Source: Sphingomonas bacterium
GTDB taxonomy: Bacteria; Pseudomonadota; Alphaproteobacteria; Sphingomonadales; Sphingomonadaceae
DNA: 15,499 bases
Assembly: GCA_026785645.1 (NCBI GenBank)
Contig: JAJAZM010000001.1
Coordinates: 1-15,499, forward strand
Direction: 5' to 3'
In this document: positions 6,897 through 14,934 of the stretch, piece by piece
How the letters are laid out: every line of letters begins with the position of its first letter
Numbering within the stretch: the stretch's first letter is position 1
Made by a program: the position numbers and the translations under genes
The notes under the pieces: model-generated
Told to the model about the DNA's origin: nothing
Databases searched by the model: none
Seen by the model: the letters and a program-made list of their open reading frames with translations, nothing else

Positions 6897-7384
6897 CGGT
6901 TCAGGTCGAGCACCATGGTAACGGCATCGAACAGGCGGCCATCACTTCCGCGATAATAGTTGGAGCGGCGGCCTTCGGCAACGAACCCAAAGGCCTGGTA
7001 CATGGCAGTCGCAGGATTGCCGTCGCGCACTTCGAGGTGGAGGCGGGTGGCGCCGCTGGCCCGGCCGGTGTCGACGAAATGATCGAGCAGCTGGCCTCCG
7101 ATCCCACAGCCCTGGGCCGAACGGTGGACCGCGAGCAGCAATAGTTCCGATTCGCCGACGATGGACCGCTGCAGTGCGAAGCCGCGCGCCTGGCCAAGCT
7201 CGTCGCGGGCGATCGTCATGATCACCCCCAACAGTGGCATGATCCCGGCACATTGCGATCGCGACCAGCCTTCGCCGAAGCCTGGATCGAAGGCGGTGGT
7301 CATGATTGCCATCACCCCGTCGAGATCGTTCGAATTGCCGGGGTCGAGCCGTACCGGGAGACTAGGCTGGGAGGCGCTGCTCAT
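6890..7384 (-). CDS. rimI: RimI-like GNAT N-acetyltransferase
   Basis: This 164-residue protein has the GNAT fold. The acetyl-CoA pyrophosphate loop is HRSAQGCGIGGQLL (about 87-100, Q/R-x-x-G-x-G at 91-96). It is followed by ATRLHLEVRDGNPATAMYQAFGFVAEGRRSNYY in pieces typical of RimI, the acetylase of ribosomal protein S18 N-terminal alanine. The ATG overlaps the tsaB stop by four bases (ATGA). The tsaB-rimI pairing is common in bacteria and is the main reason to prefer RimI over a generic acetyltransferase. The N-terminus is somewhat unusual (MSSASQPSLPVRLDPGNS), and the protein is slightly longer than enteric RimI. The substrate is inferred only. Confidence 0.82.
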   Translation of the reverse strand: MSSASQPSLPVRLDPGNSNDLDGVMAIMTTAFDPGFGEGWSRSQCAGIMPLLGVIMTIARDELGQARGFALQRSIVGESELLLLAVHRSAQGCGIGGQLLDHFVDTGRASGATRLHLEVRDGNPATAMYQAFGFVAEGRRSNYYRGSDGRLFDAVTMVLDLNRE

Positions 7385-7989
7385 GCCGCGATCGGGCGCG
7401 CATCGGGCGCGCGTGCGTACAGCGGGCTGGGCGGGAGACTGCGCAGAGCGAGCGGCACGGCCAGCGCGTCGGCGGCCGATGGCAGCCGGTCGATCGCCTC
7501 GCCCGATCCACGCGCTGCGACCAGTGACTCGGCACCGCTTCCGATCACTATCGGCGCGACAATCAGTTGCGCTGCCGCCGCTGGCGTAAGGTTGGCGACG
7601 GCCCGCATCGGGATCAGCCCCGGACGATCATATTCAGCGACGAACAATTCGCCATGGCCGCCGGTGACCGCAATCGCGACCGGGCCGTCCTCCACTTCGC
7701 TGGCGGCGATCAACGCCAGCGAATCCATGCCCAGAATCGGAATGTCCCAGCCGACCGCCATGCCGTGGGCGCAGGCGAGCCCGATTCGAAGCCCGGTGAA
7801 GCTGCCCGGCCCAATCCCGACGATGATACTTGCCGGGACATGGCCGCCGAGCATGTCGGCGATCATCGGTGCGAGATATTCGGCGTGGCCGCGTCCGATC
7901 ACCTGGTCGGCGCGCGCGAACAAGCTCCCGTCCGCCGCGAACAAGGCTGCAGTGCAAGCCGGGGTTGACGTGTCGAGGGCGAGGATCAA
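7381..7989 (-). CDS. tsaB: tRNA threonylcarbamoyladenosine biosynthesis protein TsaB
   Basis: TsaB is the ASKHA-fold partner of TsaD in making t6A37 of ANN-decoding tRNAs. From the chosen start the protein is 202 residues, beginning MILALDTSTPACTAALF, with the signature GIGPGSFTGLRIG at about 58-70. The start is TTG at 7987-7989: GGAG lies nine bases upstream and the reading begins exactly at the family N-terminus. A longer reading from GTG at 8026-8028 adds 13 residues (MAKSVSTRAEPRH) with no ribosome-binding site and no family similarity that I can see, but remains possible. The end overlaps the RimI-like gene by four bases. The sequence is shorter than enteric TsaB in the C-terminal part, as in many alphaproteobacteria. 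Confidence 0.92.
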   Translation of the reverse strand: MILALDTSTPACTAALFAADGSLFARADQVIGRGHAEYLAPMIADMLGGHVPASIIVGIGPGSFTGLRIGLACAHGMAVGWDIPILGMDSLALIAASEVEDGPVAIAVTGGHGELFVAEYDRPGLIPMRAVANLTPAAAAQLIVAPIVIGSGAESLVAARGSGEAIDRLPSAADALAVPLALRSLPPSPLYARAPDARPIAA

Positions 7990-7998
7990 ATGCCTGGG

Positions 7999-8002
7999 CT
8001 CC
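7999..8002 (-). promoter_or_regulatory. Ribosome-binding site deciding the tsaB TTG start
   Basis: GGAG on the minus strand sits nine bases before the TTG at 7987-7989. The alternative GTG at 8026-8028 has nothing comparable upstream. This favours the shorter TsaB. Confidence 0.5.
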
Positions 8003-8028
8003 GCTCTAGTGCTTACGGATTTGGCCAC

Positions 8029-8069
8029 AGACCGGTCTATCGAGCAAGCGAATATCGATTCGTTTGCTC
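8029..8069. repeat. Palindrome and stem-loop between nfuA and tsaB
   Basis: AGACCGGTCT (8029-8038) is a perfect ten-base palindrome. Next to it, 8042-8053 and 8058-8069 can form a 12-base stem with a four-base loop. The single imperfect pair is G-T on the plus strand and C-A in the minus-strand RNA. The stem overlaps the nfuA stop codon. No U-tract follows, so it is not a standard terminator; it may stabilise or divide the nfuA-tsaB transcript. Confidence 0.5.
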
Positions 8070-8646
8070 AGACCGCTTCGACGCTTTCGACCTCGGGAAC
8101 ATAATGTTTTATCAGGCTCTCGATGCCGCGCTTGAGCGTCACCGCCGACGATGGGCAGCCGGCGCAGGCACCCTGCATCACGAGGTACAATGTGCCTTCA
8201 CGATAGCCGCGATAGACGATGTCGCCGCCGTCATTGGCGACCGCCGGGCGAACCCGGGTCTCGAGCAGATCCTTGATCTGGTCGATAATGTCGGCATCGG
8301 CCGGGTCGTCGACCCCGTCAAATCCGTCGTCGGGCGCGATCTCGATTCCCGCTGCGCTGCCTTGCTTGAACAACGGCGCGTCGAGCGTGAAATGGTCGAG
8401 CAAAAGCGTCAGCACATCGCCTTCGAGCGCGTGCCAGTCGGCGTCGGGTGCGGCCGAGATCGAAATGAAATCGCGCCCGAAATAGACCCCGTCGACGTCG
8501 CCGATGGCGAATAACGCTTCGGCCAACGGCGAAGCTTCGGCAGCGGTAGCATTGGGGAAATCTCGCCCGCCGCTCTCCATCACGATGCGGCCGGGCAGGA
8601 ACTTGCGGGTCGCCGGGTTGGGCGTCGGTTCAATTTCAATCAGCAT
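8068..8646 (-). CDS. nfuA: NfuA-type iron-sulfur cluster carrier
   Basis: This 192-residue protein has two domains. An N-terminal Scaffold Nfu/NifU-N domain (about 2-88) begins MLIEIEPTPNPATRKFLPG, and a C-terminal NifU-like domain (about 118-188) has the cluster-binding CxxC at C161 and C164 (GACAGCPSS). It delivers Fe-S clusters to client enzymes. This is the architecture found in alphaproteobacteria and mitochondria (NFU1-like), rather than the enteric NfuA with a degenerate A-type N-domain. The ATG at 8644-8646 is 31 bases from the mmsB stop, so it may share the operon transcript or have its own promoter inside mmsB. MiaB, also in the window, is a plausible kind of client, but no link is shown. 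Confidence 0.93.
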   Translation of the reverse strand: MLIEIEPTPNPATRKFLPGRIVMESGGRDFPNATAAEASPLAEALFAIGDVDGVYFGRDFISISAAPDADWHALEGDVLTLLLDHFTLDAPLFKQGSAAGIEIAPDDGFDGVDDPADADIIDQIKDLLETRVRPAVANDGGDIVYRGYREGTLYLVMQGACAGCPSSAVTLKRGIESLIKHYVPEVESVEAV

Positions 8647-8677
8647 GAGCGCGATGTGGGACTGCGGGGCCGGTACA

Positions 8678-9583
8678 TCAACCCTTGTCGGCTTCAGCCA
8701 CCCAGCTGTCGTCGATCATCTTGATCAGCGCGGAGAAGTCCTTCGACCCACCACCGCGCTCGACGAAGCGCTGGTAAAGCTCCTCGGCCTCGCCGCCCAT
8801 CGGGGTGTAAGCACCGGCCTCCCGGGCGGCTTCCATTGCAAGCTTCAGATCCTTGAGCATCAGCACCGCGGCGAAACCGCCGTCATAATTGCGGTCGGCG
8901 GGGGTTTCGGGACCAACGCCAGGGACCGGGCAGTAGGAGGTCATCGACCAGCTTTGGCCCGAGGCTTTGGACGAAATGTCGAAAAAAGTTTGCGCGTCGA
9001 GACCGAGCTTCTCCGCTAGCACAAATGCCTCGCAGGTCGCGGCCATGGTCGCGCCGAGCAGCATGTTGTTGCAGATCTTGGCCGCCTGGCCCGCGCCCGG
9101 GCCGCCGGCATGGATCACCGCCTTGCCCATCTGCTCGAGGAATGGCCGCGCCCGCTCGAACCCGTCGGCCGACCCGCCGACCATGAATGTCAAAGTCCCT
9201 GCATCGGCCGCCGCAATCCCGCCAGACACCGGTGCATCGACCATCGTGAACCCCGCCGCGCTCGCTTCGGCTTCGACCGACTTGGCGGTGGCGACGTCGA
9301 TCGTCGAACAATCCATCAGGATCGCCGACTTGGGCACATTCTTGAGTACATTGGAACGATAGACGTCGGCGACATGCTTGCCAGCGGGGAGCATGGTGAC
9401 CACCGCCTCCGCCCCGGCGACCGCTGCCTCGGCGCTTTCGGCGATGGTGCAGCCATTGGCGCTGGCGCGATCGAGCGCAGGCTGGCTGAGGTCGAACGCC
9501 AGCACCTCATGCCCCGCCTTGGCCAAATTCGCGGCCATCCCGCCGCCCATGTTGCCAAGCCCGATGAATCCAACGCGCGCCAT
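8678..9583 (-). CDS. mmsB: 3-hydroxyisobutyrate dehydrogenase
   Basis: This NAD-dependent enzyme oxidises 3-hydroxyisobutyrate to methylmalonate semialdehyde in valine breakdown. The 301-residue product has the Rossmann motif GFIGLGNMG at 5-13, the substrate motif DAPVSGG at 116-122 and the catalytic lysine K169 in GAGQAAKICNN. KDLKLAMEAA marks the C-terminal helical domain. The ATG at 9581-9583 is fixed by AAGGAG seven bases upstream. An open frame extends to 9895 but runs inside the enoyl-CoA hydratase gene in another frame and has no dehydrogenase content. It is the last enzyme of the valine set here, 11 bases after the hydratase stop. Confidence 0.94.
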   Translation of the reverse strand: MARVGFIGLGNMGGGMAANLAKAGHEVLAFDLSQPALDRASANGCTIAESAEAAVAGAEAVVTMLPAGKHVADVYRSNVLKNVPKSAILMDCSTIDVATAKSVEAEASAAGFTMVDAPVSGGIAAADAGTLTFMVGGSADGFERARPFLEQMGKAVIHAGGPGAGQAAKICNNMLLGATMAATCEAFVLAEKLGLDAQTFFDISSKASGQSWSMTSYCPVPGVGPETPADRNYDGGFAAVLMLKDLKLAMEAAREAGAYTPMGGEAEELYQRFVERGGGSKDFSALIKMIDDSWVAEADKG

Positions 9584-9590
9584 GCTTTTA

Positions 9591-9596
9591 CTCCTT
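9591..9596 (-). promoter_or_regulatory. Strong ribosome-binding site of mmsB
   Basis: AAGGAG on the minus strand lies seven bases before the mmsB ATG and overlaps the TAA of the preceding hydratase gene. It settles the start against a much longer open reading frame upstream, and ties translation of the two genes together. Confidence 0.75.
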
Positions 9597-10368
9597 ACTT
9601 CCCGGTCCACTTGCCCGGGCGCTTGTCGACAAAGGCCGCCATGCCTTCCTTCTGATCCTCGGTTCCGAACAGGCCGTGGAACAGGCGGCGCTCGAAATTG
9701 ATGCCCTGCGCCAATCCCATTTCGAACGCGGCATTGATCATTTCCTTGGTCGCGATCGCCGCCAGCGGGGCCATTCCGGCGATCGCCTCGGCGGTCTTCA
9801 GCGCCTCGTCGAGCAGGTCGGCGGCGGGGACGACCTTGGCCACCAGCCCGGCGCGTTCGGATTCCTCGGCGCCCATCATCCGTCCGGTCAGGCACATCTC
9901 CATCGCTTTGGCCTTGCCGAGGGCGAGCGTCAGCCGCTGCGACCCGCCCATTCCTGGGGTGACGCCGAGCTTGATCTCGGGCTGGCCGAACTTGGCGGTG
10001 TCGGCGGCGATGATGAAGTCAGCCATCATCGCCACTTCGCACCCGCCGCCGAGCGCAAAGCCGGCGACCGCCGCGATCCACGGCTTGCGGGTTGCGGTGA
10101 CCTGCTCCCAGCCGGCGAAAAAGTTGTTGCCGTACATGGTGGCGAAGCCCTGGGCCTGCATCTCCTTGATGTCGGCGCCCGCAGCAAAAGCCTTTTCGGA
10201 GCCGGTCAGCACCAGGCAACGCTGCGCGGGATCGGTGTCATAAGCCGCGAAGGCCGCGATCAATTCCTTGAGCACGGTCGAGTTAAGCGCGTTGAGCGCC
10301 TGCGGGCGGTTGAGTGTGACGAGCGTCACCGCGCCCTTAGCCTCGACCAGGATCGTTTCGTAGCTCAT
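9595..10368 (-). CDS. Enoyl-CoA hydratase (probably methacrylyl-CoA hydratase)
   Basis: This is a 257-residue crotonase-fold hydratase. The oxyanion-hole segment is AAGADIKEM (62-70). The two catalytic glutamates are in place: E111 in GGGCEVAMMADF and E131 in FGQPEIKLGVTPGMGG, as in short-chain enoyl-CoA hydratase. Its place between 3-hydroxyisobutyryl-CoA hydrolase and mmsB suggests that it hydrates methacrylyl-CoA to 3-hydroxyisobutyryl-CoA. It closely resembles the general enzyme and may also act on crotonyl-CoA in beta-oxidation. AGGAG lies six bases before the ATG and overlaps the upstream gene's stop codon. Confidence 0.92.
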   Translation of the reverse strand: MSYETILVEAKGAVTLVTLNRPQALNALNSTVLKELIAAFAAYDTDPAQRCLVLTGSEKAFAAGADIKEMQAQGFATMYGNNFFAGWEQVTATRKPWIAAVAGFALGGGCEVAMMADFIIAADTAKFGQPEIKLGVTPGMGGSQRLTLALGKAKAMEMCLTGRMMGAEESERAGLVAKVVPAADLLDEALKTAEAIAGMAPLAAIATKEMINAAFEMGLAQGINFERRLFHGLFGTEDQKEGMAAFVDKRPGKWTGK

Positions 10369-10377
10369 TTCAGGCTC

Positions 10378-11466
10378 CTAAAAATCGAACGGCCGCCACT
10401 GTTCCTCGACCGGCAGCGGTTCGAAGAAGGCATCGACATCGCGGTCGCCGATTGACGCGGGATTGGACGGGTTCCACTGCGGCCGATTATCCTTGTCGAT
10501 CAACAAGGCGCGGACTCCTTCCTTGAAATCCGGATGATGGATCAGCCGCACCATGATCCCATATTCCATCCGCATCTCATCGACGAAATGGAGTTGGTAG
10601 GGGCTTTCCTGGAGCAGTTTGAGGCTGACCTTGCAGGCCATTGGCGACTTGGCGCGGATCGTGATCGCTTCCTTCGCCGCCCATTCATCTCCCTCTGCCG
10701 CCCCCGCGTCGAGCGCATCGATGATGTCCTCGAGCCGGTCGGAGGCGAAATAAAGATCGATCCGCTCCAGATTGCCGCTGATCCGTGCTTCGGGGACCTG
10801 CTCCTCAGACAGTTCGTCGAGGATCGCTTGGACGCGGAACGGCTGCGCCATGATCCGCTCCTTGGCCGTCTCGAGGCGGTCCGAGCGGACGTAATGGGTG
10901 GCGAGCCTGAGCTTGAGGCATTCCGCCCCGTCGAGCCTTGCCCCGGTGAGCGCGAGGAATTGCGCCAGCCGCCCGCGAAGCCGCGAGAGGTAACGTCCCC
11001 CGCCGACATCGGGGAAAATGCCGATCGTCGTCTCGGGCATCGCCAGGATCGTGCGCTCGGTCGCCACACGGTAGCGGCATGGGCAGGCGATCCCGACCCC
11101 GCCGCCCATCGTCACCCCGTCCATGAACGCGACGCCGGGCTTGGGGTAGGTATATTCGAGGTGGTTGAGGCGATATTCGTCGAAGAAGAAGGCCCGCGCC
11201 GCAGCGTCATGGCCTTCGACACTCTGGGAGATGTCGACCACGTCGCCCCCGGCACAGAAACCACGCCCTTCGGCATGGTCGATCAGGATGATCCGCACAT
11301 CGGGGTCGTCGCGCCATTCGATCAGCGCGCGCGCCATGTCGCGCACCATCTGGCGGTTGAGGCTGTGCAGCGCCTTGGGCCGGTTGAGCCGAAGCCGCCC
11401 GGCAAGGCCTTCCTTGATCGCCAGCACGTCGTTGCTGCCCACCGCTGCGTCCACCACGTCGATCAT
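10378..11466 (-). CDS. 3-hydroxyisobutyryl-CoA hydrolase
   Basis: This crotonase-superfamily thioesterase releases free 3-hydroxyisobutyrate from its CoA ester. The 362 residues are longer than a hydratase, as expected for HIBCH. Markers are CAGGDVVDI (71-79), MGGGVGIACPCRYRVATE (120-137) and the active-site stretch MPETTIGIFPDVGGGRYLS, with E145 and D153 matching the catalytic Glu and Asp of human HIBCH. The extended C-terminal helical part contains PLLIDK-like ALLIDKDNRPQWNP, typical of the subgroup. Its ATG overlaps the phaC stop by four bases (ATGA) without a good Shine-Dalgarno, so translation probably depends on phaC. The hydratase gene follows nine bases later. Confidence 0.93.
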   Translation of the reverse strand: MIDVVDAAVGSNDVLAIKEGLAGRLRLNRPKALHSLNRQMVRDMARALIEWRDDPDVRIILIDHAEGRGFCAGGDVVDISQSVEGHDAAARAFFFDEYRLNHLEYTYPKPGVAFMDGVTMGGGVGIACPCRYRVATERTILAMPETTIGIFPDVGGGRYLSRLRGRLAQFLALTGARLDGAECLKLRLATHYVRSDRLETAKERIMAQPFRVQAILDELSEEQVPEARISGNLERIDLYFASDRLEDIIDALDAGAAEGDEWAAKEAITIRAKSPMACKVSLKLLQESPYQLHFVDEMRMEYGIMVRLIHHPDFKEGVRALLIDKDNRPQWNPSNPASIGDRDVDAFFEPLPVEEQWRPFDF

Positions 11467-13154
11467 TTCATCATGACGTAGGAGCCGGGGGCGGGCTCAA
11501 TCCCGCCTTTGATGACCCGCGCCGCGACCGGCTTGTTCGGCCCTTGGCCGTCGAGCCATCCGGTCCACAATGGCCACCAACTGCCCTCATGCCGATCGGC
11601 CCCTTCGAACCACTCGGCGGCGCTTTCGGGCCGGGCGAGCGAGGTCCAGAAGCCGTGCTTGTTGCGGCTCGGCGGATTGATCACCCCGGCATTATGCCCC
11701 GACCCGCCGAGAATGAAGTCGGCGCCGATGTCGCGCGCCCCGCGATACACCGCTTCCCACGCCGAAACGTGATCGTCCTTGAGCGCGATTACCAAGATCG
11801 GGGTATCGATCGCGGCGAGGTCGATCGCGACCCCACGCACCGCGAAGCCAGCGGGCTCCTTGAGGCGATTGTTGAGCAACAGATCGCGGTTGTAGCTTTT
11901 GAGGAAGGCAGCCGGGATCCGCGCGCCATCCTCGAACCATGTCAGCAGGTCCGATGGTGGCGCTGGCTTGTCGAGCAAATAATGCTGGACCACGCTCGAC
12001 CAGATCAGATCGTTGGCACGCATTGCCGCGAATAGCCGCTGGAGCTCGAGGCTGTCGATATATCCCTGACGCTCGAGATGATCCTCGAGCGCCGACAAAT
12101 GCCCCTCGTGGACGAACGCCGACCAGTCGCGCATGTCGGCGAAATCGACCAAACTGCCGATCAGGGTCGCCGAATTGACGTCCTTGCCGCGACCTTCCCC
12201 CGCCAGATAGGCCAGAGCGATCGCTACCAGCGTCCCGCCGAGGCAGAAAGCGAACAGGTCGGGCGCAGCCTTGGTGCGTCTGGCGACTTCGCCGATCGCG
12301 GTAACGACCCCGTCGACGACATAATCCTCGACGCCCTTGTCTTTCAGTTCGGCGCCGGGATTGACCCAGGAGACGACGAACACTGTTCGCCCTTGGTCGA
12401 CTAGCCATTTGACCATGCTCTGCTCAGGCACCAGGTCGATCATGTAATAACGGTTCACCAGTGGCGGGACATAGAGCAACGGCGCTTCGGCCACCTTGGC
12501 GGTGGTCGGCGTGTACTGGATCAGTTGGAACAATTCATTTTGGAACACCACCTCGCCCAAGGTCGAGGCGATGGTCTTGCCCTTGACGAACGCGCTGTCG
12601 TCGGTGCGGCGCTGGACGATTCCCTTGCCGCTCACCATGTCCTCTATCAGATGCGCGAACCCCTGGACCAGGTTGGCGCCGTTGGTTTCCTTGGTGCGCT
12701 TGACCACGTCGGGGTTGGTGGTGGCGAAATTGGCGGGCGAGACTGCGCCGAGATATTGGTCGAGCAGGAAGCGCATCGTCGCCTTGCCGCTGTCCGGCCC
12801 ATCGCCCATCGACACCACGTCGCGAAGCTGTTGCGAGGCAAGCAGATACGCGTCTCGGACGCCGCGGTAATATGCATCGTCCTGCCATTCGGGACTGGCG
12901 AAACGGCGGTCGCGGGGTTTGTCCCCGGTCTGGCCCGACATCGCGCTTTTCCAATAATCGCCCCATTGCCTGGCAGCGTCGGCCTGGACCTGCATCAGAT
13001 CCTGCGGCCGCATCGCGAGCCCCATTGCGAAATCGCTCGTCGCCCGGGCAATCGCCAACGGATCGAACGGCAGCGTCGGCTTGGTGGTCATCATCTTCTG
13101 CGCCGCCTCGGTCAGGCGGCGGGTGAGGTCGGGGATCACATTTTCTCCGGGCAT
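11463..13154 (-). CDS. phaC: Class I poly(3-hydroxyalkanoate) synthase
   Basis: This enzyme polymerises (R)-3-hydroxyacyl-CoA into storage polyester on cytoplasmic granules. From the ATG at 13152-13154 the protein has 563 residues, a class I length. It has the PhaC N-terminal domain (about 60-230), PPLVNRYYMIDL (230-241) and an alpha/beta-hydrolase domain. The catalytic triad is C304 (FAFCLGGT), D461 (KDDHVSAW) and H487 (GGSGHNAGVINPP). Two details depart from the usual text: Ala instead of Gly two residues before the catalytic Cys, and WFEDGARIP where WNxDxTRMP is common. A longer reading to 13556 is a shadow inside the ACAD gene. The start shares one base with the ACAD stop (TAATG). No phaA, phaB or phasin is nearby. 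Confidence 0.93.
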   Translation of the reverse strand: MPGENVIPDLTRRLTEAAQKMMTTKPTLPFDPLAIARATSDFAMGLAMRPQDLMQVQADAARQWGDYWKSAMSGQTGDKPRDRRFASPEWQDDAYYRGVRDAYLLASQQLRDVVSMGDGPDSGKATMRFLLDQYLGAVSPANFATTNPDVVKRTKETNGANLVQGFAHLIEDMVSGKGIVQRRTDDSAFVKGKTIASTLGEVVFQNELFQLIQYTPTTAKVAEAPLLYVPPLVNRYYMIDLVPEQSMVKWLVDQGRTVFVVSWVNPGAELKDKGVEDYVVDGVVTAIGEVARRTKAAPDLFAFCLGGTLVAIALAYLAGEGRGKDVNSATLIGSLVDFADMRDWSAFVHEGHLSALEDHLERQGYIDSLELQRLFAAMRANDLIWSSVVQHYLLDKPAPPSDLLTWFEDGARIPAAFLKSYNRDLLLNNRLKEPAGFAVRGVAIDLAAIDTPILVIALKDDHVSAWEAVYRGARDIGADFILGGSGHNAGVINPPSRNKHGFWTSLARPESAAEWFEGADRHEGSWWPLWTGWLDGQGPNKPVAARVIKGGIEPAPGSYVMMK

Positions 13155-14296
13155 TATTGCCGCGTCAATTCGCGACCGACGATCATGCGCATCACCTGGT
13201 TGGTCCCCTCGAGGATCGAATGGACCCGAAGGTCGCGCCAGAAGCGCTCGATCGGATAATCCTGGAGATAGCCATAGCCACCGTGGAGCTGGAGCGCGCG
13301 ATCCACCACCGAGCTTCCGGTGTCGGTCGCGAGGCGCTTGGCCATCGCTGCAAACTTCGTCTTGTCCGGCGCGCCGTCCGTCACCTTGGCCGCGGCGACG
13401 TAAAGCAAATAACGCGCCGCCTGCAGCTCGGTTTCCATGTCGGCGAGCATGAACTGGGTGTTCTGGAAGTCGGCGATCGCCTTGCCAAATTGCTTGCGTT
13501 CCCGGGTGTAGCTTACCGCTTCGTCGAGGCAGCGCTGCGCCCCGCCCAAGCTGCAAGCGCCGATGTTGAGCCGCCCGCCGTCGAGGCCCATCATCGCGAT
13601 GCGGAAGCCCTCTCCCTCGCCGCCGACGCGGTTGGCGACCGGCACCCGGACCTCGTCGAAATTGACCTGCGCGGTGGGCTGCGAATGCCAGCCGAGCTTT
13701 TTCTCGTTGGCGCCGAAGCTGACGCCCTTCATCTCCTTTTCGATGACCAACGCGCTGATGCCCTTGGGGCCATCCTCGCCGCTGCGGACCATGGTCACGT
13801 AAATCTCATTCTCGCCGCCGCCGGAAATGAACGCCTTGGATCCTGAAACGACATAATGGTCGCCGTCGAGGACCGCCTTGGTCTTGAGCGCCGCCGCGTC
13901 GGACCCTGACGATGGTTCGGTCAGGCAGTAGCTGCCGATTCGGTCCATCGGGATCATCGACGGAAGATACTTCGCCTTGACCTCGTCCGAACCAAAGCGG
14001 TCGATCATCCACGCCGCCATATTGTGGATCGAGATGAACGCGCTGGTCGAGGGACATCCATAGGCCATCGCCTCCATGATCAGCGCTGCCTCCAGGCGGC
14101 CAAGCCCGATCCCGCCGCTTTCCTCGCTGACGTAGATCGACCCGAAGCCAAGCTCGGCGGCCTGCCTGATCGTGTCGCGCGGGAAAATGTACTTCTCGTC
14201 CCACTCCGAAGCGAACGGCGTGATAGCGTCGGCGGTGAATTTCTGCGCCATCTCCTGGATCTGGCGCTGGTCGTCGGTCAGGTCGAATTGGCTCAT
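13154..14296 (-). CDS. Acyl-CoA dehydrogenase, isobutyryl-CoA dehydrogenase-like
   Basis: This 380-residue FAD-dependent acyl-CoA dehydrogenase is complete: N-terminal helical domain, a beta domain with LTEPSSGSDAAALKT (125-139), and a C-terminal domain with RKQFGKAI and LQLHGGYGYLQDYPIE. The catalytic base is E363 in HSILEGTNQVMRMIVGREL, the position used by short- and branched-chain members. Given the downstream hydrolase, hydratase and mmsB, it most likely oxidises isobutyryl-CoA to methacrylyl-CoA (ACAD8 type). A 2-methylbutyryl-CoA activity is a possible alternative. It is the first of the coupled genes, starting 28 bases after the GST stop, with only a weak ribosome-binding site. Confidence 0.92.
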   Translation of the reverse strand: MSQFDLTDDQRQIQEMAQKFTADAITPFASEWDEKYIFPRDTIRQAAELGFGSIYVSEESGGIGLGRLEAALIMEAMAYGCPSTSAFISIHNMAAWMIDRFGSDEVKAKYLPSMIPMDRIGSYCLTEPSSGSDAAALKTKAVLDGDHYVVSGSKAFISGGGENEIYVTMVRSGEDGPKGISALVIEKEMKGVSFGANEKKLGWHSQPTAQVNFDEVRVPVANRVGGEGEGFRIAMMGLDGGRLNIGACSLGGAQRCLDEAVSYTRERKQFGKAIADFQNTQFMLADMETELQAARYLLYVAAAKVTDGAPDKTKFAAMAKRLATDTGSSVVDRALQLHGGYGYLQDYPIERFWRDLRVHSILEGTNQVMRMIVGRELTRQ

Positions 14297-14324
14297 GGGG
14301 CTGCCATTAGCGGCGGGGCCTCGC

Positions 14325-14924
14325 TCAAGCCAGCCCTTCCGCCTTCATCACCGCCTGGACCGAAGGGCGTTCGTCCATCCGCTTGCGGAACGCGACGAGG
14401 TTGGGCCATTTGGCCAAGTCGATGCCGAGGCTTGCGGTCCAGCCGAGCATCGCGAACAGATAGGGGTCGGCGACGGTCATCGACGGGCCGGTGAGATAGT
14501 CCTGCCCGTCGAGCGACTGCTCGAGGAAATCGAATTTCTTGCCCACCATGTCCCGCGCACCGGTCTTGATCTCGTCGCTCGACGCCGGGTTGAACAGCGG
14601 ACCAAAGCTCTTGTGTACATCGCTGCCGAGGTAAGCGAGCCACTCGATCACGCGATAGCGTTCGAGGCCAGTGCCCGGAAACAACGTCTCGTGACCAGCC
14701 TTTTCGCCGATATATTGCAGGATCGCGCCATTTTCGGTGAGTACCTCCTCGCCGATCCCCAGCGCCGGAACCGCGCCCTTGGGATTGATAGCGAGATAAT
14801 CTGCCCCGCTCGCGGTCTTCTTGGCGCGGATGTCGACCGCTTCGCTGTCGTGCGGAAGGTTGGTCTCGTGGAGCAGGATATGCGCCGCCTGGCTGCACGC
14901 GCCGGGGGAATAATAAAGTTTCAT
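14325..14924 (-). CDS. gst: Beta-class glutathione S-transferase
   Basis: This cytosolic GST has 199 residues. The thioredoxin-like N-terminal domain (about 1-80) starts MKLYYSPGACSQAAHILLHE with C10, the active-site cysteine typical of bacterial beta-class enzymes. NPKGAVPALGIG holds the cis-proline, and LTENGAILQYIGEK contributes glutathione contacts. The all-helical C-terminal domain includes PSMTVADPYLFAMLGW. It may detoxify electrophiles. A link to methacrylyl-CoA or other reactive products of the next operon is tempting but only inferred from position. GAGGAA six bases before the ATG overlaps the TGA of the lipoprotein gene, so the two are probably co-transcribed. Confidence 0.92.
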   Translation of the reverse strand: MKLYYSPGACSQAAHILLHETNLPHDSEAVDIRAKKTASGADYLAINPKGAVPALGIGEEVLTENGAILQYIGEKAGHETLFPGTGLERYRVIEWLAYLGSDVHKSFGPLFNPASSDEIKTGARDMVGKKFDFLEQSLDGQDYLTGPSMTVADPYLFAMLGWTASLGIDLAKWPNLVAFRKRMDERPSVQAVMKAEGLA

Positions 14925-14934
14925 CGCAAATTCC

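Noticed and set aside
9584..9895. 104-residue N-terminal extension of mmsB
   Set aside because: It lies inside the hydratase gene in another frame and reads as Arg-rich noise. A strong ribosome-binding site and the Rossmann motif fix the start at 9583.
13155..13556. 134-residue N-terminal extension of phaC
   Set aside because: It is a shadow within the ACAD gene. The ATG at 13154 gives a normal class I length and a TAATG junction.
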